A DNA stretch of 64,000 nt, taken from contig JAAYCL010000011.1 in the NCBI GenBank assembly GCA_012729785.1, positions 3,987 through 67,986 of the forward strand. Reading direction: 5' to 3'. The notes beneath the pieces were generated by a model. It did no database searches, was not told where the DNA came from, and saw only the letters and a list, made by a program, of their open reading frames with translations. Both the position numbers and the translations under genes were made by a program. This document shows, one piece after another, positions 33,873 to 42,694 of this stretch; positions within the stretch are counted from its first letter, which is position 1; every line of letters starts with the position of its first letter. The DNA is from Chlamydiota bacterium. GTDB lineage: Bacteria; Auribacterota; Tritonobacteria; UBA1439.

Positions 33873-35414
33873 GTGCGTGCGATGAGAGAGAAGTGGACGT
33901 CCAGGATCGGGATCGTTCTCGCCGTGGCGGGCTCCGCGGTCGGCCTCGGCAACTTCCTCCGTTTCCCATCCCAGGCGGCGCAGAACGGCGGCGGCGCCTT
34001 CATGATCCCCTACTTCATCTCGTTCCTCCTCCTCGGCATCCCCCTGATGTGGATCGAGTGGGCGATCGGCCGGTACGGCGGCCTCTTCGGACACGGGACC
34101 GCCCCGCTCATATTCAACCGGCTCTGGCGGCACCGCATCGCCAAGTACTTCGGCGCGATCGGCGTCTTCGGCCCGCTCGCCATCTTCATCTACTACCTGT
34201 ACATCGAGAGCTGGCTGCTGGGTTACTGCGTCTACTCGCTCACCGGGACGCTCGGCGGCCTCTCCACGAAGGAGGAGATGCTCGGATTCCTCCAGCGGTA
34301 CCAGGGGATCGGCTCCCGCGACTTGTTCGCCCGGTCGTACCTGTTCTTCCTCGCCGCCTTCGCGTTGAACTTCCTCGTCATCTACCGGGGGGTCCGGGGC
34401 GGCATCGAAAGGCTCTGCAAGATCGCCCTCCCCCTCCTCTTCCTCTTCGCCCTTGTCATCGTGGTCCGGGTCTTCACCCTCGGCGCCCCCGATCCCGCCC
34501 GCCCGGACTGGAGCGTCTGGAACGGCCTCGGATTCCTCTGGAACCCCGACCTCGGCGCCCTGCTGGACGCGAAGGTCTGGCTTGCGGCGGCGGGGCAGAT
34601 CCTCTTCACCTTGAGCGTCGGCATCGGCGTCATCATCACCTACGCGAGCTACCTCTCCAAGGGGGACGACATCGTCCTCTCCGGGCTCACCGCCTCCTCG
34701 CTCAACGAGTTCGCGGAGGTGATCCTGGGCGGCTCCATCGTCATCCCGCTCGCCTTCGCCTTCTTCGGCAGCGCCGGGGCCCGGGAGGCGGCGCACAGCG
34801 GGAGCTTCAACATCAGTTTCGTGACGATGCCCCTGATCTTCGCCCGGATGGGATGGGGGACCCTCTTCTCGTTCCTCTGGTTCCTCCTCCTCTTTCTCGC
34901 GGGGCTGACCTCGAGCATCTCGCTCATCGAGCCGACGGTGGCGTTCCTGGGCGACGAGCTCTCGGTATCGCGGAAGAGGGCCGTGAAGATCGTCGCGGCG
35001 GCGACGTTCATCCTCTGCCAGTTCCCGATCTTCTTCATCGCCCGCGGCGTGGTGGACGACATCGACTTCTGGGCGGGCTCCTTCTTTTTGGTGGTCTTCG
35101 CGGCGGCGGAGTGCGTGCTGTTCATCTGGATCTTCGGCATCCAGCGGGCGTGGGACGAGCTACACCACGGGTCCGAGATGCGCGTGCCGCGCTTCTACAA
35201 GCCGGTGATCAGGTACGTCACGCCGACGTTCCTGCTCCTCATCCTCGGTTTCTGGTTCTTCCAGCAGGCGATCCCGACCTTCCTGATGCGGGGGGTCCCG
35301 CCGGAGAACGTGCCGTACATCCTCGCCACGAGGCTCGGCCTCCTCCTCATCTTCATCGGGATCGCCCTGCTGGTCAGGAAGGCGTACCACGGAAGCGTCT
35401 GGGGGAAACGATGA
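33873..35414 (+). CDS. Sodium-dependent neurotransmitter:sodium symporter (NSS) family transporter
   Basis: 513 residues if started at GTG 33873, 510 from ATG 33882. About 12 transmembrane helices. TM1 has the Na-site signature AGSAVGLGNFLRFP; other NSS residues are present in TM6 and TM8 (LTSSISLIEP). Family members, such as LeuT and MetP, import amino acids with sodium. The promoter's -10 lies seven bases upstream of the GTG, so the transcript probably starts at or near the GTG and is leaderless. The ATGA overlap with the small subunit gene fits a MetP-MetS-type system. Confidence 0.93.
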   Translation: MRAMREKWTSRIGIVLAVAGSAVGLGNFLRFPSQAAQNGGGAFMIPYFISFLLLGIPLMWIEWAIGRYGGLFGHGTAPLIFNRLWRHRIAKYFGAIGVFGPLAIFIYYLYIESWLLGYCVYSLTGTLGGLSTKEEMLGFLQRYQGIGSRDLFARSYLFFLAAFALNFLVIYRGVRGGIERLCKIALPLLFLFALVIVVRVFTLGAPDPARPDWSVWNGLGFLWNPDLGALLDAKVWLAAAGQILFTLSVGIGVIITYASYLSKGDDIVLSGLTASSLNEFAEVILGGSIVIPLAFAFFGSAGAREAAHSGSFNISFVTMPLIFARMGWGTLFSFLWFLLLFLAGLTSSISLIEPTVAFLGDELSVSRKRAVKIVAAATFILCQFPIFFIARGVVDDIDFWAGSFFLVVFAAAECVLFIWIFGIQRAWDELHHGSEMRVPRFYKPVIRYVTPTFLLLILGFWFFQQAIPTFLMRGVPPENVPYILATRLGLLLIFIGIALLVRKAYHGSVWGKR

Positions 35415-35518
35415 CCACGGGGGGGTGGCTGTTCATGCTGCTCTCGTGGGGGCTGATACTCTCCCTCACGGCCTACTGCGTCCGCCGCGTCCTGCGAGCG
35501 CCGTATAAAGATTTGTAG
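35411..35518 (+). CDS. metS: MetS-like small subunit of the NSS transporter
   Basis: 35 residues with one transmembrane helix (about 7-22, LFMLLSWGLILSLTAY) and a basic C-terminal tail (RRVLRAPYK). ATG sits inside the stop codon of the transporter gene (ATGA overlap). Small single-span proteins of this kind accompany some NSS members, as MetS with MetP in Corynebacterium, where both are needed for transport. It ends at the first bases of the 35517-35623 palindrome. Confidence 0.85.
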   Translation: MTTGGWLFMLLSWGLILSLTAYCVRRVLRAPYKDL

Positions 35519-35623
35519 ACGTTGTACGCAATGCTTTGCCGGAGAATGAGATGCGCCGTTAATCGCCCCGAGGACGAATAGCGGCGCATCTTGCTGCGGC
35601 GGTTGGCGTTATATACAACGTCT
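35517..35623. repeat. 107-bp nested palindrome between metS and ftsH
   Basis: Outer perfect 10-bp inverted repeat: AGACGTTGTA (35517-35526) with TACAACGTCT (35614-35623). Inner perfect 10-bp repeat: AGATGCGCCG (35549-35558) with CGGCGCATCT (35582-35591), around a 23-base loop. The middle arms are partly paired with bulges. The stretch is AT-richer than its neighbours. It could be a folded mobile element such as a MITE, an integron attC-like site, or a converging transcription barrier. The right end reads GGCGTTAT, reminiscent of attC, but the standard GTTRRRY core is not met. Confidence 0.6.
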
Positions 35624-35628
35624 GCGGA

Positions 35629-37587
35629 TCACGCCTCGGAGGGACGAAGGCGCTCCGGGACGGGGGCCTTGTCCGGCGCCGCCGGGGCCGCACCGGTCGC
35701 CGGGGCGCTCCCCCCGGGCGGAGCGGGCCGCCGGAGCGGCGGGAGCTCCTCGCCCCGCATCAAGGCGTCGATCTCCTTGCCGTCGAGCACCTCGCGATCG
35801 AGGAGCGCCTGCGCGATCCGGTCGAGCGTGTCGCGGTGCTCGAGCACGATCTCGCGCGCCCGCTGGTAACATCCGTCGACGATGAGCCGCACCTCGCGAT
35901 CGATCTCCTGGGCGGTCTTCTCGCTGTAGTCTACCGTCCGGGCGATCTCCTTGCCGAGGAAGATGTGCTCCTCGCGCTCGCCGAAGGTGACCGGCCCCAG
36001 GCGCCCGCTCATCCCCCACTCGCAGACCATCATCCGGGCGATATGCGTCGCCTGCTTGATGTCGCTCCGGGCGCCCGTGGTGATGTCGCCGAAGACGATC
36101 TCCTCCGCGATGCGCCCCCCCATCATCCCGGAGATCTGCCCGAGGAGCTCCTTCCTGCTGTGGTGGTACTTGTCCTTCTCCGGGAGCTGCATCGTGGCGC
36201 CGAGGTAGGCGATGCCGCGCGGGATGATCGTCACCTTGTGGAGCGGCTCGGTCTCCTCGATCAGGTTCAGCACGAGGGCGTGCCCCGCCTCGTGGTAGGC
36301 CGTGGTCTTCCGGTCCTTCTCGTCCATCACCTTGCTGCGCCGCTCGCGGCCCCAGCGGACCTTGTCGCGCGCCTCCTCGAGGTCCTCCATCATCACGCTC
36401 TTCTTGTCCTGCCGCGCGGCGAGCAGCGCCGCCTCGTTCACGAGGTTGGCGAGGTCCGCCCCCGAGAAGCCCGGCGTTCCCCGGGCGATCACGCCCAGCT
36501 CCACGGACGGGTCCAGCGGGACGTTCTTGACGTGCACCTTCAGTATCTCCTCGCGCCCGCGCAGATCCGGCATGTCGATGACGATCTGCCGGTCGAACCG
36601 TCCGGGCCTCAGCAGCGCCGGGTCGAGGACGTCGGGGCGGTTCGTGGCGGCGATGAGGATGACCCCCTCCTGGGTGTTGAAACCGTCCATCTCGACGAGC
36701 AGCGCGTTCAGCGTCTGCTCGCGCTCGTCGTGGCCGCCGCCGATCCCTGCGCCGCGGTAGCGCCCCACCGCGTCGATCTCGTCCATGAAAATCAGGCAGG
36801 GGGCGCTCTTCTTCCCCTGCTCGAAGAGGTCGCGCACCCGGGCGGCGCCGACCCCGACGAACATCTCGACGAAGTCGGAGCCGCTGATGCTGAAGAACGG
36901 CACGTCCGCCTCGCCCGCGATCGCCTTCGCCAGCAGCGTCTTGCCGCAGCCGGGGGGGCCGATGAGCATCACCCCCTTCGGGATCTTGCCGCCGAGCTTC
37001 TGGAACCGCTTCGGGTCCTTCAGGAAGTCGATGATCTCCTGGACCTCCTCCTTCGCCTCGTCGATGCCGGCCACGTCGCTGAACGTCACCTTCTCGTCGC
37101 CCTTGGCGAGGAGCCGCGCGCGGCTCTTGCCGAACGAGAGGGCGCTGTGCCCGACCCCGCGCATCTGGCGCGAGATGAGAAACCAGATGATCCCGGCGAT
37201 GAGAACGATCGGGAGGAAGGTGAAGATGACCTGAGTGACGAACGCCTTCGACGGCTCGACTCTGATCTCCACCTCGTGCTCGTTCAAAAGCCCGGTGAGG
37301 GCGCTTCGGGCGGCGTCGCCGGGGACGGTCTCGACGGTGAATTTGCCGCCGTCCCGGTAGACGCCGCGCCCGCTCACCGAGTCCTCGACGAGCGTGAACG
37401 AGACGACCTTCCCCTCCCTCACGTCGCGCTGGAACTGGCTGAAGGAGAGGGAGGCGACGCCGCGGTCCCCGAACCGCTGGAGGTGGAAGGCGAGCATGAT
37501 GCCGATGAAGACGACCAGCCAGAGCACGGCCGGCCGCACCGGCCCCCGCTGCGGCGACTTCATCCCGAGCTTCTTCAGATCCGCCAT
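35629..37587 (-). CDS. ftsH: ATP-dependent zinc metalloprotease FtsH
   Basis: 652 residues. Two transmembrane helices (about 20-35 and 122-139) bracket a periplasmic loop. AAA+ domain: Walker A GPPGCGKT (210-217), Walker B DEID (269-272). M41 protease: HEAGH (432-436) plus the downstream acidic ligand. It degrades membrane and regulatory proteins and is the essential inner membrane quality-control protease. The Pro/Ala-rich C-terminal tail is expected. ATG 37587 has GGGGAG. It is the last gene of the cohesin-like/tilS/ftsH run. Confidence 0.97.
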   Translation of the reverse strand: MADLKKLGMKSPQRGPVRPAVLWLVVFIGIMLAFHLQRFGDRGVASLSFSQFQRDVREGKVVSFTLVEDSVSGRGVYRDGGKFTVETVPGDAARSALTGLLNEHEVEIRVEPSKAFVTQVIFTFLPIVLIAGIIWFLISRQMRGVGHSALSFGKSRARLLAKGDEKVTFSDVAGIDEAKEEVQEIIDFLKDPKRFQKLGGKIPKGVMLIGPPGCGKTLLAKAIAGEADVPFFSISGSDFVEMFVGVGAARVRDLFEQGKKSAPCLIFMDEIDAVGRYRGAGIGGGHDEREQTLNALLVEMDGFNTQEGVILIAATNRPDVLDPALLRPGRFDRQIVIDMPDLRGREEILKVHVKNVPLDPSVELGVIARGTPGFSGADLANLVNEAALLAARQDKKSVMMEDLEEARDKVRWGRERRSKVMDEKDRKTTAYHEAGHALVLNLIEETEPLHKVTIIPRGIAYLGATMQLPEKDKYHHSRKELLGQISGMMGGRIAEEIVFGDITTGARSDIKQATHIARMMVCEWGMSGRLGPVTFGEREEHIFLGKEIARTVDYSEKTAQEIDREVRLIVDGCYQRAREIVLEHRDTLDRIAQALLDREVLDGKEIDALMRGEELPPLRRPAPPGGSAPATGAAPAAPDKAPVPERLRPSEA

Positions 37588-37633
37588 CCGTCACTCCCCT
37601 TCGGCCACAACGCTACGCGTCACTGTAGCACAT

Positions 37634-39115
37634 TCATCGCGCCCTTTCCAGAACGACCTCGAGCACCCGCCGCGTCGCCGGGGTCACCTTGAAACGCTCC
37701 GCGATCCGGTGCCCCGGGAGCCAGACGATCTCCCGGCCGCGGGCGAGGAGCGGGACGGCGCCGCGGAGGCGCGCGGGGAGCTTCTCGTCGATCAACACCC
37801 TCTTCAAGGCGCGCCCCCCCGCCGCACCGAGCGGGCGGAACCGGTCGCCCGGGCGCCGGGTCCTCACGGCGAGCCCCTCCCCTTCGAGCGCCTCCTGCGA
37901 GAGGAGCGCGGAGAGCGGCCACCCGTTCCAGTTGCCGCCCCATGCCGCCGCGAGCCCCGGCGTGTTCCGCCGAACGCGCCCGACCCCGCGGCGGGCGCGC
38001 ACGGCAACGCGGAACCGCAGGCGGCCCCCGGGGAACGGGATTTCGAGGCCGTCGGCGAGCGGATAGTCGTACGCCGGGTAGGCGGCCGGCGGCCGCCCGA
38101 TGACAAGCTCTCCGTACTCCCTGGAGACGACGACCCCGTCCGGGAGACAGACGGCCCCGCCTCCCCCCGGAACGCGGCAGAGGCGGGCGGCCGCCTCCGC
38201 GTCGGCGAACCGCACCTCGCCCGGTGTGCCGAGCGCGGCGAGCGCGCGGCGGAGGAGACCGGCCCTGAGGGCGGCGGGAAGGGCGGCGAAACGCCGCGCG
38301 GGAAAGACCACCCTGCGCTCCTCCTCCCGCGCCAGGGCGCGGTACCGCCTTGCGGCGTGCGTCTCGCAGAAGTCGTGCTCGCGGGCGAGCAGCTCCGCCG
38401 CCCGGATGAGGATCTCGCGCGCCCGGGGATTGAACTGCCGCTCCAGGTACGGGATCAGCCCGTGCCGCACCCGGTTCCTCAGGAAGAGGCGGTTTCGGTT
38501 GCTGGCGTCCGTCCGGAACGAAACGCCTTGCGCCTTCGCGACCGAGAGGATCTCCCTCCTCCAGAGGCAGAGGAGCGGCCGGACGATGCGCAGCGGCCCC
38601 TCGAAACGCACCGGCCGGATGCCGCCGAGCCCCCGCGCACCCGCCCCGCGGAGGAGTCGCAGCAGGAACGTCTCCGCCTGGTCGTCGGCGGTGTGCCCGA
38701 GGGCGACCGCCTCCGCCCTCGTTCGCGCGGCGCACCGCGCGAGGAACGCGTAGCGCGCCTCCCGCGCCGCCGTTTCGAATGAGAGACCCCTGCGCCGCGC
38801 GCGCGCGCGGACGTCCGACCTCCCCGCGAGGAGCGGGACGCCCAGGGACCGGCACGTGCGGCGCACGAGGGCGAGATCGCGATCGGCGTCGCGGCCGCGC
38901 AGGCCGTGGTGGAGGTGGGCGGCGCGAAGCGTGACGCCGAAAGACGGGGCAAGCGAGGCGAGCAGGTGCAGCAGCACCATCGAGTCGGGTCCGCCCGACA
39001 CGGCAACCAGGAGCGACCGCACGCCCCGCAGCATCCGGTGCAGGCGGATGAAGACCCGGACGCGCTCCACGGCCGCCGCCGCTTTCGGGGCGCCGCCCGC
39101 GCGTCCTCTCTTCAC
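37634..39115 (-). CDS. tilS: tRNA(Ile)-lysidine synthase TilS
   Basis: 493 residues. PP-loop SGGPDS (40-45), TADDQAETFL, NRNRLFLRNRVRHGLIP and a C-terminal domain with RTRRPGDRFRPLG. TilS puts lysidine on C34 of tRNA-Ile2, letting it read AUA. The start is GTG 39115, overlapping the stop of the upstream gene by four bases (GTGA). The tilS-ftsH order with a 46-base gap is conserved in many bacteria. Confidence 0.95.
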   Translation of the reverse strand: MKRGRAGGAPKAAAAVERVRVFIRLHRMLRGVRSLLVAVSGGPDSMVLLHLLASLAPSFGVTLRAAHLHHGLRGRDADRDLALVRRTCRSLGVPLLAGRSDVRARARRRGLSFETAAREARYAFLARCAARTRAEAVALGHTADDQAETFLLRLLRGAGARGLGGIRPVRFEGPLRIVRPLLCLWRREILSVAKAQGVSFRTDASNRNRLFLRNRVRHGLIPYLERQFNPRAREILIRAAELLAREHDFCETHAARRYRALAREEERRVVFPARRFAALPAALRAGLLRRALAALGTPGEVRFADAEAAARLCRVPGGGGAVCLPDGVVVSREYGELVIGRPPAAYPAYDYPLADGLEIPFPGGRLRFRVAVRARRGVGRVRRNTPGLAAAWGGNWNGWPLSALLSQEALEGEGLAVRTRRPGDRFRPLGAAGGRALKRVLIDEKLPARLRGAVPLLARGREIVWLPGHRIAERFKVTPATRRVLEVVLERAR

Positions 39116-40011
39116 GGCCCCGGAGCCGGCGTGGGCGCCGGGGTGGGCGTCGGGGTCGGCAGGAGCTCGAACCGCGTGTCGTCTATCCCCGTGATGCGCC
39201 CCTTCGTCTTCAAAGGGTTCATCCCCGGCCAGGCGAGCGCGCCGTAGAAGGTGTAGACCCCGGTCGGGTACTCAAGCGGCATCGGTCCGAAGTCGATCTC
39301 GCCGTCGAGATCGTCGATCTCGAGATTCCGGACGATCGGGTTCGGCTTCTCGTAGAAGCGGCCGCGCGAGCCGATGAAGAGCAGCCCCCCGGTCGGCGGG
39401 ACCACGGCGATGTACGCGTCCGCCGGAACCCCTTCCCACGACGGGTCCTGCACCTGGACCCGGTAGTTGAGGACGGCGTGCTCCCCCGGAACGATCCGGT
39501 CGAGCGACTCCATCCCGAGATCCACCGTCGGCGGCGGACCGCTCGGCAGCGGCGTGGGCGCGGAGACGACGGTGACAGTCCCGGCCCCCGCGCCCGCGTT
39601 CGACGAAGAGCCCCCGCCGTAGACCGTGCCGCTCGGGACTTCCACCTTGGTGACGGTGCCCACGGCGGCGCCGGGCGAGACGGTGAAGGAGAGAGTGGCG
39701 ACCGTCCCGTTGACCGAGTCGTCGCCGCTCACGGACCGCTCCCCCTCGAGTTTGAGGCGGCCGGCGTAGGGGGTGTCCACGTCCACCTTGAATCCGGCGG
39801 AGCCCATCACGTCGTCGTAGTCGAGAAAACCAGACTTGTACTCGACGGTGCAGTCGAACTTTGTGACGGCCAGATCCGTCCTGAGTCCGACCGGGATTCT
39901 CACCCGCTCGCCCGGGTAGCCGCTGACGCTTCCCACCGTGAAGTTCGTCGCCCCGCAGGGGGCCGCCAGGAGCGCCGGAACGACCATCCAGAACCACGCG
40001 CCACGTCGCAT
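39112..40011 (-). CDS. Secreted protein with cohesin-like domain
   Basis: 299 residues. Signal peptide (1-22). Residues about 23-150 form a cohesin-type beta domain: PGERVRIPVGL, KFDCTVEYKSGFLDYDD and VATLSFTVSPGA. A second beta domain follows (about 165-280), then a Thr-Pro-Ala tail (PTPTPTPAPTPAP) at the end. Cohesins bind dockerins in cellulosomes, but solitary ones also occur on surfaces. No dockerin was seen. ATG 40011 has GGGAGGTGG. Translation of tilS is coupled to it, an odd pairing. Confidence 0.75.
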   Translation of the reverse strand: MRRGAWFWMVVPALLAAPCGATNFTVGSVSGYPGERVRIPVGLRTDLAVTKFDCTVEYKSGFLDYDDVMGSAGFKVDVDTPYAGRLKLEGERSVSGDDSVNGTVATLSFTVSPGAAVGTVTKVEVPSGTVYGGGSSSNAGAGAGTVTVVSAPTPLPSGPPPTVDLGMESLDRIVPGEHAVLNYRVQVQDPSWEGVPADAYIAVVPPTGGLLFIGSRGRFYEKPNPIVRNLEIDDLDGEIDFGPMPLEYPTGVYTFYGALAWPGMNPLKTKGRITGIDDTRFELLPTPTPTPAPTPAPGP

Positions 40012-40147
40012 CGCCACCTCCCCGCCGCGCACCGCCGCGGCCTCTACAGTATATGATAGCCCACGAACTCGAGGGCGGCAAGGGCGCCGTCCCTCAGGGC
40101 GTCATCCCTAAGCCCCCATCCCTCGGCCCCATGCCTTTTCATCTTTC

Positions 40148-40178
40148 GTCCGACGGGTCCGACGGGTCCGACAGGTCC
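40148..40178. repeat. 9-bp tandem repeat (GTCCGACGG)x3.4
   Basis: Units GTCCGACGG at 40148-40156 and 40157-40165, GTCCGACAG at 40166-40174 and a partial GTCC. It lies 12 bases upstream of the nifU promoter's -35. Likely a slippage-prone minisatellite; effect unknown. Confidence 0.7.
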
Positions 40179-40189
40179 TCCCCTTCGCG

Positions 40190-40218
40190 TTGCCTGCCTG
40201 CGTCCGCTGTACTATAAT
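40190..40218 (+). promoter_or_regulatory. Promoter of the nifU-nifS operon
   Basis: TTGCCT (40190-40195), 17-base spacer, TATAAT (40213-40218). It is the closest match to consensus in the window. The nifU ATG at 40261 follows with GGGAGGTG. Confidence 0.8.
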
Positions 40219-40260
40219 GGCGTCGTCTCGCGGGCGCGCGCGGGACCGGGAGGTGCGACG

Positions 40261-41124
40261 ATGTGGGACTACAGCGACAAGGTCATGGACCATTTTCTCC
40301 GCCCGCGAAACGTCGGCGAGATCAAGGACGCCGACGCGGTCGGCGAGGTCGGCAACCTCGCCTGCGGCGACGCCCTGAAGCTCTACCTCAAGCTCGGCGA
40401 GGGGCGGCGCATCGTCGACGCGAAGTTCCAGACGTTCGGCTGCGCCAGCGCCATCGCCTCGGCCTCCGCCCTCACGGAGATCGTCAAGGGGAAGACGCTG
40501 GAGGAGGCGGCGCGGATCACGAACGACGACATCGCCGTCTTCCTCGGCGGCCTCCCGAAGGAGAAGATGCACTGCTCGGTGATGGGTCGCGAGGCGCTCG
40601 AGGCGGCGCTGGCGAACTACCGCGGGGAGCAGCCGGAGCGGCAAGAGGAGGGGGAGATCGTCTGCCGCTGCTTCGGCGTGACCGACACGAGGATCGCCCG
40701 GGTCGTCCGGGAGAACAAGCTCACGACCCCCGAGCAGGTCACCAACTACTGCAAGGCGGGCGGCGGCTGCGGGAACTGCATTCCCGCCATCCAGGCGATT
40801 ATCGACGAGGTCTGGGCGAAGGAGAAGGAGAAGAAGGCCCGGGCCGCGGAGCCCCCCCCGCGGAGACTCACCGTCATCCAGAAGATCCAGCTCATCCAGG
40901 AGACGATCGAGAAGGAGATCAAGCCCGCCCTGATGGCCGACGGCGGCGACATAGAGCTCATCGACGTCATCGGCGACCGGGTCCTCGTCGCCTTCCGCGG
41001 CGTCTGCGCCGGGTGCCCCTCCTCGGGGGTGACGATCGCCTCGGTGGTGGAGAAGAAGCTCCGGGAGTTCGTCTCGCCGTCGCTCGCCGTGGAGGAGGTC
41101 AGGGATGAAGACCGTGTATCTTGA
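40261..41124 (+). CDS. nifU: Full-length NifU Fe-S scaffold protein
   Basis: 287 residues with all three NifU parts. IscU-like: LACGDALKLYLK, FGCASAIASASALTE and EKMHCSVMGREA (three scaffold Cys). Central [2Fe-2S] ferredoxin-like: VCRCFGV then CKAGGGCGNC. C-terminal Nfu: ADGGDIEL and CAGCPSSGVT. It assembles Fe-S clusters from NifS-supplied sulfur. ATG 40261 has GGGAGGTG seven bases upstream. The stop overlaps the start of nifS by 20 bases. Confidence 0.96.
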   Translation: MWDYSDKVMDHFLRPRNVGEIKDADAVGEVGNLACGDALKLYLKLGEGRRIVDAKFQTFGCASAIASASALTEIVKGKTLEEAARITNDDIAVFLGGLPKEKMHCSVMGREALEAALANYRGEQPERQEEGEIVCRCFGVTDTRIARVVRENKLTTPEQVTNYCKAGGGCGNCIPAIQAIIDEVWAKEKEKKARAAEPPPRRLTVIQKIQLIQETIEKEIKPALMADGGDIELIDVIGDRVLVAFRGVCAGCPSSGVTIASVVEKKLREFVSPSLAVEEVRDEDRVS

Positions 41125-42262
41125 CAACAACGCCACCACGCGCGTCGCGCCCGAGGTGCTGGAGGCGATGCTGCCGTTCCTCCGCGAGCGCTACGGCAAC
41201 CCCTCCAGCATGCACACGTTCGGCGGCGGGGTGAAGAAGGCCGTCGATGAGGCGCGCGGGCTCGTCGCCGGCCTCATCGGCGCCGAACCCGGCGAGATCA
41301 TCTTCACCGGCTGCGGGACGGAGAGCGACAACGCGGCGATCCTCGCCGCGCACGTCGCCGACCCGCGGAGACCGCACGTCGTGACCACGCGCGTCGAGCA
41401 CCCGGCGGTCCTCGCCCTCTGCATGAAGATCGAGAAAAACGGGCACCGCGTCTCCTGGATCGGCGTGGACGCGCAGGGGATGCTCGATCTCGAGGAGATC
41501 CGCCGCGCGGTCCGCGACTGCACCGGCGTCGTCTCCGTGATGTGGGCGAACAACGAAACCGGCGTCGTCTTCCCGGTCGAGGAGATCGGGAAGATCGTCA
41601 AGTCCGCGGGCGCCTGTTTCCACGTGGACGCGGTCCAAGCGGTCGGCAAGATCCCGCTCGACATGCGCCGCAGCGCCGTCGACTACCTCTCCCTCTCCGG
41701 GCACAAGCTCCACGCGCCCAAAGGGGTGGGGGCGCTCTACATCCGGAAGGGGACGAAGTTCAGCCCGTTCATCGTCGGCGGCCACCAGGAGATGGGGCGC
41801 CGCGGCGGCACGGAGAACGTCGCCTCGATCGTCGGGCTCGGCGCCGCGTGCCTCCTGGCGGCGAAAAACCTGGCCGAGGAGCAGACGCGCGTGAAGACCC
41901 TGCGCGACCGGCTCGAGAAGGCGCTCCTGGAAAAGGCCCCGGACGCGCGCCTGAACGGCCACCCGGAGCGCCGCCTCCCCAACACCTCCAACATCAGCTT
42001 CGAGTACGTGGAGGGCGAGGCGATCCTCCTGCGGATGAACGCCCTCGGCATCTGCGCCTCCTCGGGCTCCGCCTGCACCTCCGGTTCGCTCGAGCCGTCG
42101 CATGTCCTGCGGGCGATGGGCGTCCCCTACACGGCGGCGCACGGCTCCGTCCGATTCTCCTTGAGCCGGTACACGACGGAGGAGGAGGTGGATTTCGTGA
42201 TCGAGCACCTCCCCCCGATCATCCGTACGCTCCGCGAGCTGAGCCCGTTCGGGAGGGCATAG
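41105..42262 (+). CDS. nifS: Cysteine desulfurase NifS/IscS
   Basis: 385 residues. PLP Lys201 in SGHKLHAPKG; active-site Cys324 in SSGSACTSG; HVDAVQAVGK and LDNNATTR motifs. It converts cysteine to alanine and passes persulfide sulfur to NifU. It overlaps nifU by 20 bases and is co-transcribed. No nif structural genes are nearby, so this is likely the general Fe-S supply system, and it sits next to the ferredoxin-rich kor operon. Confidence 0.96.
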   Translation: MKTVYLDNNATTRVAPEVLEAMLPFLRERYGNPSSMHTFGGGVKKAVDEARGLVAGLIGAEPGEIIFTGCGTESDNAAILAAHVADPRRPHVVTTRVEHPAVLALCMKIEKNGHRVSWIGVDAQGMLDLEEIRRAVRDCTGVVSVMWANNETGVVFPVEEIGKIVKSAGACFHVDAVQAVGKIPLDMRRSAVDYLSLSGHKLHAPKGVGALYIRKGTKFSPFIVGGHQEMGRRGGTENVASIVGLGAACLLAAKNLAEEQTRVKTLRDRLEKALLEKAPDARLNGHPERRLPNTSNISFEYVEGEAILLRMNALGICASSGSACTSGSLEPSHVLRAMGVPYTAAHGSVRFSLSRYTTEEEVDFVIEHLPPIIRTLRELSPFGRA

Positions 42263-42313
42263 CGGCGACGCTCCCCTTCGCCGCACCCCGGCGGGAGGCG
42301 GGAAACTGCGGTA

Positions 42314-42342
42314 TTGACACCCTTTCCCCCGCTCTCTACCAT
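42314..42342 (+). promoter_or_regulatory. Promoter of the kor operon
   Basis: TTGACA (42314-42319), 17-base spacer, TACCAT (42337-42342). CATAAT at 42340-42345 is another -10 choice. The ATG of the ferredoxin gene follows at 42357 with no Shine-Dalgarno, so the mRNA probably has a very short leader. Confidence 0.7.
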
Positions 42343-42356
42343 AATCGCGCTCTGCC

Positions 42357-42551
42357 ATGAAAAGGCGTTTCAAGGTCTCCATAGACCAGCGGCTTTGCAA
42401 AGGGTGCAGTCTCTGCGTGGGGTTCTGCCCGACCGGGAACCTGAAATTCAGGGACGGGGCGCTCGTCTGCGAGGGGGAGTGCTCCGGGTGCATGCTCTGC
42501 GTGCGCTACTGCCCGGACCTCGGCATATCCGTCGAGGAACTGGAAGGATGA
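42357..42551 (+). CDS. korD: 2x[4Fe-4S] ferredoxin, delta subunit of 2-oxoacid:ferredoxin oxidoreductase
   Basis: 64 residues. Two Fe-S motifs: CKGCSLCVGFCP and CSGCMLCVRYCP, each CxxCxxCxxxCP. It carries electrons for the KorABC enzyme that follows. Start at ATG 42357 without a good Shine-Dalgarno. It is separated from korA by 143 bases containing an intergenic repeat. Confidence 0.92.
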   Translation: MKRRFKVSIDQRLCKGCSLCVGFCPTGNLKFRDGALVCEGECSGCMLCVRYCPDLGISVEELEG

Positions 42552-42569
42552 CCGTGTGCCGCGGACCGG

Positions 42570-42672
42570 CGCGGTCCCCCCGCGGATCGTTACGGATGAA
42601 GCACCCATCCGGGGTATCCGTGTGGATCCGCGGCACACGACATAGTCGATCCGCCTGAATCCGCGGCGACGC
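42570..42672. repeat. Intergenic ATCCGCGG-type repeat
   Basis: Contains CCCGCGGATCG, CATCCGGGGTATCCGTGTGG, GATCCGCGGCAC and GATCCGCCTGAATCCGCGGC, all variants of a short unit. The related copies are at 11547 and 29776. It interrupts the kor operon between korD and korA. Confidence 0.55.
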
Positions 42673-42694
42673 GGTTTTGTTCGTGGACACGATC

